Source: DAOUGC01 sp034429695 (GTDB taxonomy: Bacteria; Chloroflexota; Anaerolineae; Anaerolineales; Anaerolineaceae). Taken from it: a stretch of DNA of 38,497 bases. Positions 33,646 through 38,497 of the stretch are shown piece after piece. The translations under genes were made by a program, and so were the position numbers. The notes under the pieces were generated by a model. It was not told the DNA's origin and ran no database searches. It worked only from the letters and a program-made list of their open reading frames with translations. Positions within the stretch are counted from its first letter, which is position 1; each line of letters starts with the position of its first letter. The stretch is taken from positions 1-38,497 of the forward strand of contig DAOUGC010000044.1 of the NCBI GenBank assembly GCA_034429695.1, in the 5' to 3' direction.

Positions 33646-33739
33646 TCAACGGGGAGCCTTCGGGCTGAGAGGAGAACCGCCGCGGCGGTTTTCGACCCGC
33701 ATTACCTGATCCGGATCATACCGGCGGAGGGACAGTGGA
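33646..33739 (+). promoter_or_regulatory. TPP riboswitch aptamer (thi box)
   Basis: The conserved thi-box core is complete: GGGGAGCC, GGCTGAGAGG with CTGAGA at 33665-33670, GACCC, ACCTGATCCGGATCATACC, and GGCGGAGGGAC. An optional extra hairpin (33675-33690) is present. The closing stem P1 seems short (33646-33650 with 33735-33739, one A-G mismatch). It binds thiamine pyrophosphate and controls the downstream thiN-thiBPQ genes. Confidence 0.95.
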
Positions 33740-33753
33740 TTGATGATTCAATG

Positions 33754-33777
33754 AACCCTCCGGCAAGGAGGGTTTTT
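33754..33777 (+). terminator. riboswitch expression platform: terminator that also holds the ribosome site
   Basis: AACCCTCC (33754-33761) pairs perfectly with GGAGGGTT (33767-33774) and is followed by TTT, forming an intrinsic terminator. The right arm AAGGAGG is also the Shine-Dalgarno of thiN, whose ATG is at 33780. CCCTCCG (33756-33762) can instead pair with CGGAGGG (33725-33731) at the aptamer 3' side, which would free the ribosome site and prevent termination. Confidence 0.75.
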
Positions 33778-33779
33778 GA

Positions 33780-34424
33780 ATGTCAGGTGACACCGCATGG
33801 ATTTTTGCCAACGGTGAACTGAAAAAACCGACTCTGCTCGGCCTGATGATCCAACCAGGAGATCTGCTGGTGGCAGCCGACGGCGGTCTGGCGCACCTGT
33901 TGGCGCTTGGCTTGAAACCCCATATTCTCATCGGTGATCTGGACTCGGTTGACCCCACCAGCCTGCAAGCCATGCAGGCCGCTGGTGTGGATGTCCGCCG
34001 CCATCCCGTTCATAAAAATGAAACCGATCTGGAACTGGCGCTTGAACTGGCGTTGCGTAATGGCAGGCGGCGGGTGCGCATCGTGGCGGCCACGGGCGGT
34101 CGTTTGGATCACACCCTGGGCAACCTGTATCTGCTGGCTGCACCGCACCTGGCTGCGGTGGATATCCGGCTGGAAAGCGGTGACGAAGAGATCTTTCTGA
34201 TCCGCGAGAGGGGTGAAATTTCCGGGGCTGCCGGCGATCTGGTTTCACTGCTGCCGTTGACACCGGCTGTGGAGGGGGTGTTGACATCCGGGCTGCAATA
34301 CCCGTTGATTAAAGAAACCCTGTTTGCCCATCATACGCGGGGTATCAGCAATGTCATGGAAGGCGTACGTGCAACTGTGACGATTGACGGCGGCATTCTA
34401 ATCTGTATTCACATTCGCCTGTGA
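33780..34424 (+). CDS. thiN: thiamine pyrophosphokinase
   Basis: ThiN transfers pyrophosphate from ATP to thiamine to give TPP in one step, the salvage route. This 214-residue protein has the family motifs AADGGLAHLLALG, GDLDS (52-56), KNETDLELAL (79-88) and GGRLDHTLGN (106-115). It starts 3 nt after the riboswitch terminator. It leads an operon with a thiamine-type ABC importer, so the cell probably uses imported thiamine. No de novo genes (thiC, thiE, thiG) are in the window. Confidence 0.95.
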   Translation: MSGDTAWIFANGELKKPTLLGLMIQPGDLLVAADGGLAHLLALGLKPHILIGDLDSVDPTSLQAMQAAGVDVRRHPVHKNETDLELALELALRNGRRRVRIVAATGGRLDHTLGNLYLLAAPHLAAVDIRLESGDEEIFLIRERGEISGAAGDLVSLLPLTPAVEGVLTSGLQYPLIKETLFAHHTRGISNVMEGVRATVTIDGGILICIHIRL

Positions 34425-34440
34425 GGCGGAAGGAGACGGC

Positions 34441-35514
34441 ATGAAGAAGTTTCAATTTGCATGGTTGGTCGTGATGATCGCAGCGCTGCTTTTGACGGCC
34501 TGCGGACAGACCCCGGTTGATGAGACCCCGGCGGAAGGGGAAACACCCACGCTGACGGTGATGACGCATGACTCATTCGCCATATCCGAGGAAGTCATCC
34601 GTGCCTTTGAGGAAGAAAATGGAGTGAAGGTGCAATTTTTGGAGAGCGGCGATGCCGGTTCGGCGTTGAACCGCGCCATTCTTTCAAAGGATGCCCCCCT
34701 GGCTGATGTTTTGTACGGGGTGGACAATACCTTCCTATCCCGCGCACTGGAGGCTGACATTTTTGAGGAATATGCCTCGCCGGAGCTGGCGAACATCCCC
34801 GAAGAGTTCAAGCTGGATGCGGGCAACCGTGCGCTGCCGGTGAACTACGGTGACGTGTGTATTAACTACGACAAAGCCTGGTTTGCCGAACAGGGCCTGG
34901 CTGTGCCTGCCACCCTTGAGGATTTGACCCTGCCCGAGTATAAAGGCTTGCTGGTGGTGGAAAACCCCGCCACTTCGTCCCCCGGACTGGCTTTCCTGAT
35001 GGCGACCATCGCCGAGTACGGCGAGGAGGGCTATCTGGATTACTGGCAACGCCTGCGTGATAACGATGTTCAGGTGGTCAACGACTGGGAAACGGCTTAC
35101 TACACCAATTTCAGCGGCAGTTCGGGCAGGGGGGCACAGCCCATGGTGGTTTCCTACGGGAGCAGCCCGGCAGCCGAGGTGGTTTTTGCCGAGCAACCGC
35201 TGGATGAGCCGCCCACTGCTTCGATTGTTGGCCCCAACACATGCTTCCGGCAGGTGGAATTTGCCGGGATTCTCAAGGGAACCCAACAGCTTGATCTGGC
35301 TCAAAAATTTCTGGACACCATGCTGTCCGTACCTTTCCAGGAGGATCTGCCCCTGCAGATGTTTGTCTTCCCTGTGAATGAACAGGCGCAATTGCCGGAC
35401 GTGTTTGTTGATTCCATTCAGCAGCCGGAACAACCCGCCCGGTTGGATATGGGCCTGATCGCCGACCAGCGCGAGACATGGATCAACGCCTGGGATGAGG
35501 TGGTGCTGCGGTGA
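34441..35514 (+). CDS. thiB: thiamine ABC transporter substrate-binding lipoprotein
   Basis: A 357-residue extracytoplasmic binding protein. Its lipoprotein signal ends LLTAC near residue 21, followed by a short Thr/Pro linker and a type-II binding-protein fold. TLTVMTHDSFAISEEV, AILSKDAPLADVLYGVDN, NYGDVCINYDKAWF and SYGSSPAAEV resemble TbpA/ThiB, where the last segment lies near the thiamine site. The thiamine assignment rests on these and on the riboswitch-controlled operon. GGAG precedes the ATG. Confidence 0.92.
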   Translation: MKKFQFAWLVVMIAALLLTACGQTPVDETPAEGETPTLTVMTHDSFAISEEVIRAFEEENGVKVQFLESGDAGSALNRAILSKDAPLADVLYGVDNTFLSRALEADIFEEYASPELANIPEEFKLDAGNRALPVNYGDVCINYDKAWFAEQGLAVPATLEDLTLPEYKGLLVVENPATSSPGLAFLMATIAEYGEEGYLDYWQRLRDNDVQVVNDWETAYYTNFSGSSGRGAQPMVVSYGSSPAAEVVFAEQPLDEPPTASIVGPNTCFRQVEFAGILKGTQQLDLAQKFLDTMLSVPFQEDLPLQMFVFPVNEQAQLPDVFVDSIQQPEQPARLDMGLIADQRETWINAWDEVVLR

Positions 35515-37226
35515 CCGTGCTAACGATGGCTGGGCGGAAGAACATGCGCCGCGATGCAGTGACGCTGCTTTTCTGGCTGCTGCCCCTGCTCTTTCTGGGT
35601 GTGTTTTTCTTCCAGCCATTATTTGCCATTTTTCGCCTGGCGGTTCAGGCAGCCCTGGCTGAAGGTTTCGACCCTGCCACGTTGAGCCGCGTGTGGCGCC
35701 CGCTTGGTTTCACACTGTTTCAAGCGGCGCTGTCCACCCTGCTGACCCTGCTGGTGGGGCTGCCCGCTGCCTACGTGTTCGCCCGGTTTGAATTTCCGGG
35801 CAAAAATCTGTTGCGGGTGTTGAGCACCCTGCCGTTCATCCTGCCGACGGTGGTGGTGGCGGCCGGGTTTAATGCCCTGCTGGGTCCGCGGGGTGTGCTC
35901 AACCTGGCGTTGATGGGCATCTTTGATCTATCCACTGCGCCGGTTGAAGTGCTCAATACACTGGGGGCGATCCTGCTGGCGCATGTGTTTTACAACACCA
36001 CCGTGGTGCTGCGCGTTGTGGGTGGGGCGTGGTCGCAACTGGACACCCGCCTGGAGGGCGCTGCGCGTGTGCTGGGTGCGTCGCGCTTGCGCGCCATGCT
36101 GGAAGTGACCCTGCCTTTGTTATTGCCCGCCATTGTTTCCTCGGCGCTGCTGGTTTTTCTGTTTGATTTCACCAGCTTCGGGGTGATTTTGCTGCTGGGG
36201 GGCCCACGCCATGCCACGCTCGAAGTGGAGATCTACCGTCAGGCGCTCAGCTTGCTCAACCTGCCGCTGGCAGGGCTGCTATCTGCCATTCAGTTGGGTT
36301 TCACCCTGATCATCACCATCCTGTACAGCCTGATCTCGCGCCGCACCGGGGAAGTGCCGTTAATGCCACGCTTGAAAGGCGAAGGCGTGCGCAAAGCGCG
36401 CACCTGGGCTGAATGGGCACTGATTGTGCTGGTGGTGATCACCCTGCTGGCGCTGCTGGTGGCGCCCATGCTCTCCATGGTATACCGTTCGGTGGCGCGC
36501 GTGGAGGCAAACCGCGGGGAGCGGGGAGGAACGGAAAGCGGCCTGACAACGGCATATTACTCTGAGTTATTCATCAATCGGCGCGAATCATTATTTTACG
36601 TGCCGCCCATTGGAGCCATCCGCAACTCGTTGATTTACGCCGGTACAACCGTGGGCATCTCGCTGGTGCTGGGTTTTCTGGCAGCATACGCCTTGTCGGG
36701 CAGGTCGGTTGTCAACCGGCTGATGGACCCGTTATTAATGCTGCCGCTGGGTACGTCAGCAGTGACGCTTGGGCTGGGTTTTATTGTTGTATTCAACCGT
36801 CCACCGTTGGATGTACGTTCTTTTCCGTTGCTGGTTCCGCTGGCGCACAGCCTGGTGGCGCTGCCGTTTGTGGTGCGCACCCTGTTGCCCGCCATTCGCT
36901 CCATCCCTGAACGTTTGCGGGAGTCGGCCAGGGTGCTGGGGGCGTCACCGCTGCGCGTGTGGTTGCACGTGGATCTGCCCATCCTGGCGCGCGCCACGCT
37001 GGTGAGCGCCGTGTTTGCTTTCACCATTTCCTTGGGTGAGTTTGGCGCAACATCGTTTCTGACGAGACCGGAATATCCCACCATGCCCGTGGCGATCTTC
37101 CGTTTTTTGGGGCAGCCGGGCGGCTTGAACTATGGCCAGGCCATGGCCATGTCAACGCTGCTCATGCTGGTGTGCGGGCTGGGGATATTCATCATGGAGC
37201 GCGCCAATACTGCCGATCAGGCGTGA
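35511..37226 (+). CDS. thiP: thiamine ABC transporter permease, fused double permease
   Basis: A 571-residue permease with about 12 helices made of two homologous permease halves. Each half has an EAA coupling loop, VLGASRLRAMLEVTLPLLLP and VLGASPLRVWLHVDLPIL, which contact the ATPase. This fused layout is the ThiP/FbpB type. It starts at GTG 35511 overlapping the thiB stop (GTGA); an ATG 15 nt later is possible. A charged cytoplasmic or outer loop with EANRGERGG lies between halves. Confidence 0.93.
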   Translation: MTVLTMAGRKNMRRDAVTLLFWLLPLLFLGVFFFQPLFAIFRLAVQAALAEGFDPATLSRVWRPLGFTLFQAALSTLLTLLVGLPAAYVFARFEFPGKNLLRVLSTLPFILPTVVVAAGFNALLGPRGVLNLALMGIFDLSTAPVEVLNTLGAILLAHVFYNTTVVLRVVGGAWSQLDTRLEGAARVLGASRLRAMLEVTLPLLLPAIVSSALLVFLFDFTSFGVILLLGGPRHATLEVEIYRQALSLLNLPLAGLLSAIQLGFTLIITILYSLISRRTGEVPLMPRLKGEGVRKARTWAEWALIVLVVITLLALLVAPMLSMVYRSVARVEANRGERGGTESGLTTAYYSELFINRRESLFYVPPIGAIRNSLIYAGTTVGISLVLGFLAAYALSGRSVVNRLMDPLLMLPLGTSAVTLGLGFIVVFNRPPLDVRSFPLLVPLAHSLVALPFVVRTLLPAIRSIPERLRESARVLGASPLRVWLHVDLPILARATLVSAVFAFTISLGEFGATSFLTRPEYPTMPVAIFRFLGQPGGLNYGQAMAMSTLLMLVCGLGIFIMERANTADQA

Positions 37227-37245
37227 AGCTGCGCGTGGGGAGGGG

Positions 37246-38307
37246 ATGCCTGTGCTGGAAGTAATCGATTTGTTCAAGACCTACGAAGCCCGTCCGCTTT
37301 TACGGGGCGTATCCTTTTCTGTTGGAGCAGGTGAAACCGTGTGCCTGCTGGGACCATCCGGCGGCGGCAAGAGCACCCTGCTGCGCATCATTGCTGGCCT
37401 GGAGGATGCCGAGGCTGGCAGGGTGCTGTGGGATGGGCACGATGTTACCGGTACACCCGTGCATCAGCGGCATTTTGGGTTGATGTTTCAAGATTATGCC
37501 CTGTTTCCGCATCGCAGTGTTGAGGAGAACGTGGCTTTTGGGCTGCGCATGCAGGGGGTGGCTGCAACTGAGATCCGCGAGAGGGTGGCAGCCGCGCTGG
37601 AACAGGTGCATATGCAGCGTTTTGCCCGGCGGCGGGTGACGGATCTGTCGGGCGGCGAACAGCAGAGGGTGGCGCTGGCACGCGCGCTTGCTCCCCGCCC
37701 GCGCCTGTTGATGCTGGATGAACCGCTTGGGGCGCTGGATCGGCGGTTGCGGGAGGATCTGATCGAAGAACTGCGCGAGGTGTTGAACACCAGCGGCGTT
37801 CCGGCAATTTATGTCACCCACGACCAGGAGGAAGCCTTTACCATTGCCGACCGCCTGATCCTGCTGCACGATGGACAGGTGGAACAGCAGGGTCCTCCTG
37901 ATGAAGTATATGCTCATCCGGTCTCGGCATGGAGTGCGTCCTTTTTTGGATTAAATAATTTGCTGTCTGGAAAGGTAAGCGGCATTGACCCCCTGCTTGT
38001 GTCCACCCCGCTTGGAACATTTGCCCCGCGTCTGGACGGCAGCGGAAAGCCCAACCAGGGGGATGAAGTTCAAGTGTTGTTGCGGCCTTACGGAGCCGTG
38101 GTGAACCAGGCGGATGGACTGAATGTTGTGCAGGGCATGGTGCAGGATGTGGTCTACCGCCCGGATGGATTTTTCACCCGTTTGCAGCCCGAAGGCAGCC
38201 AGAGCATGGCATTCATACTGCCTGAGCGGGTTGAAGTGGGCCAGCCGGTGACGTTGAAGATTGCGCCGGAAGCAGTGACCTGTTTTTGCCAGCCGGGGGA
38301 AATGTGA
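37246..38307 (+). CDS. thiQ: thiamine-type ABC transporter ATPase with C-terminal TOBE domain
   Basis: A 353-residue ATPase with Walker A GPSGGGKST (36-44), signature LSGGEQQR (134-141), Walker B LLMLDEP (154-160) and switch His192. Residues about 240-353 form a TOBE-like regulatory domain. Classical ThiQ of enterobacteria has about 230 residues without this part, so the protein is closer to FbpC/PotA in shape; thiamine use is inferred from the operon. The start is ATG 37246 or GTG 37252, both after a GGGGAGGGG purine run. A longer upstream frame lies inside thiP and is rejected. Confidence 0.88.
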   Translation: MPVLEVIDLFKTYEARPLLRGVSFSVGAGETVCLLGPSGGGKSTLLRIIAGLEDAEAGRVLWDGHDVTGTPVHQRHFGLMFQDYALFPHRSVEENVAFGLRMQGVAATEIRERVAAALEQVHMQRFARRRVTDLSGGEQQRVALARALAPRPRLLMLDEPLGALDRRLREDLIEELREVLNTSGVPAIYVTHDQEEAFTIADRLILLHDGQVEQQGPPDEVYAHPVSAWSASFFGLNNLLSGKVSGIDPLLVSTPLGTFAPRLDGSGKPNQGDEVQVLLRPYGAVVNQADGLNVVQGMVQDVVYRPDGFFTRLQPEGSQSMAFILPERVEVGQPVTLKIAPEAVTCFCQPGEM

Positions 38308-38497
38308 ACGAGATCACAGTTTACAAGCAAAACCTGAGCGGACAGGTGGTTTTTCAATATTCAGGCAGGGTCATCCGCCAGCACAGCGGCGGTGTGTTGA
38401 TCGATGCGCTGTTCAACCGGGATGACATGCCATTTGAGGGTTTGATCCTCAAACGCAATGACCTGTTTGTGGAGGCTTATCCCACAGGCCGGGGCTA
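38304..38497 (+). CDS. DUF402-domain protein, 3' end beyond window
   Basis: GTG at 38304 overlaps the thiQ stop (GTGA), and a GGGGGA purine run lies upstream. The 64 visible residues (VYKQNLSGQVVFQYSGRV, IDALFNRDD, KRNDLFVEAYPTGRG) match the start of DUF402 domains such as those in NtdP and FomD, which hydrolyse nucleotide phosphates with divalent metals. Its place at the end of the thiamine operon suggests a related phosphatase role, which is inference. The gene is cut only by the window edge. Confidence 0.7.
   Translation, partial: MNEITVYKQNLSGQVVFQYSGRVIRQHSGGVLIDALFNRDDMPFEGLILKRNDLFVEAYPTGRG

Noticed and set aside
33060..33779. Insertion sequence or its remnant
   Set aside because: No transposase fragment and no terminal repeat with target duplication could be seen; only palindromes without coding capacity.

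Overview
The window looks like a chromosomal segment of a member of the Chloroflexota, most likely an Anaerolineae-type bacterium. That is inferred from gene style and was not tested by a search: several surface proteins carry long Pro/Thr-rich linkers, dephospho-CoA kinase is fused to an acetyltransferase-like domain, there is an F420-type luciferase-family oxidoreductase, and roadblock, V4R and response-regulator genes sit together. The sequence is moderately GC-rich and almost fully coding. I see no phage genes, transposase, CRISPR array or rRNA. There is one tRNA (Phe).

Layout. 1-1800 (minus): sdhC-sdhD-sdhA of succinate dehydrogenase, with sdhA cut by the window edge. 1931-3170 (plus): a Fic AMP-transferase-type protein behind two tandem perfect palindromes. 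3265-5406 (plus): a membrane Ser/Thr kinase with an outer TolB-like propeller. 5471-5758 (minus): a small YgiT-type zinc-finger protein. 5852-7165 (minus): lepB-deoC. 7279-12152 (minus): coaE(-GNAT), cdaA, cdaR, der, combining CoA synthesis, cyclic-di-AMP synthesis and ribosome assembly. 12305-12377: tRNA-Phe. 12495-14761 (plus): a G5/3D-domain cell-wall protein translationally coupled to rsmA. 14822-17454 (minus): roadblock, V4R, REC with degenerate GGDEF, and a polyprenol-phosphate-sugar synthase. 17723-18892 (plus): an L,D-transpeptidase. 19249-19641 (plus): a small YbjN-like protein behind a strong promoter and a long structured leader. 19740-21071 (minus): a MerR regulator with two effector domains and a textbook 19-bp-spaced promoter. 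21204-23574 (minus): a response regulator, an LLM oxidoreductase and a lipoprotein. 23686-26154 (minus): D-3-phosphoglycerate dehydrogenase then an M32 carboxypeptidase. 26360-27762 (minus): gmk-rhomboid. 27836-28234 (plus): FmdB zinc ribbon. 28268-29590 (minus): an unrecognised membrane HEXXH protein. 29754-33059 (plus): a MacA/MacB-like ABC export operon.

33060-33779 is non-coding and unusually structured. It holds the ABC-operon terminator, a cluster of palindromic repeats, a 7-bp tandem repeat, a consensus promoter and a TPP riboswitch. 33780-38497 (plus) is the riboswitch-controlled thiamine salvage operon thiN-thiB-thiP-thiQ, followed by a truncated DUF402 gene. Thiamine would be imported by ThiBPQ and pyrophosphorylated by ThiN, and the product TPP would shut the operon through the riboswitch.

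Most genes are housekeeping. The parts most worth following are the TPP switch whose terminator arm also carries the ribosome-binding site, the Fic operator pair, the roadblock/V4R/pseudo-GGDEF operon, the CoaE-GNAT fusion, the HEXXH membrane protein, the structured leader at 19016-19248 and the palindrome cluster at 33081-33436.
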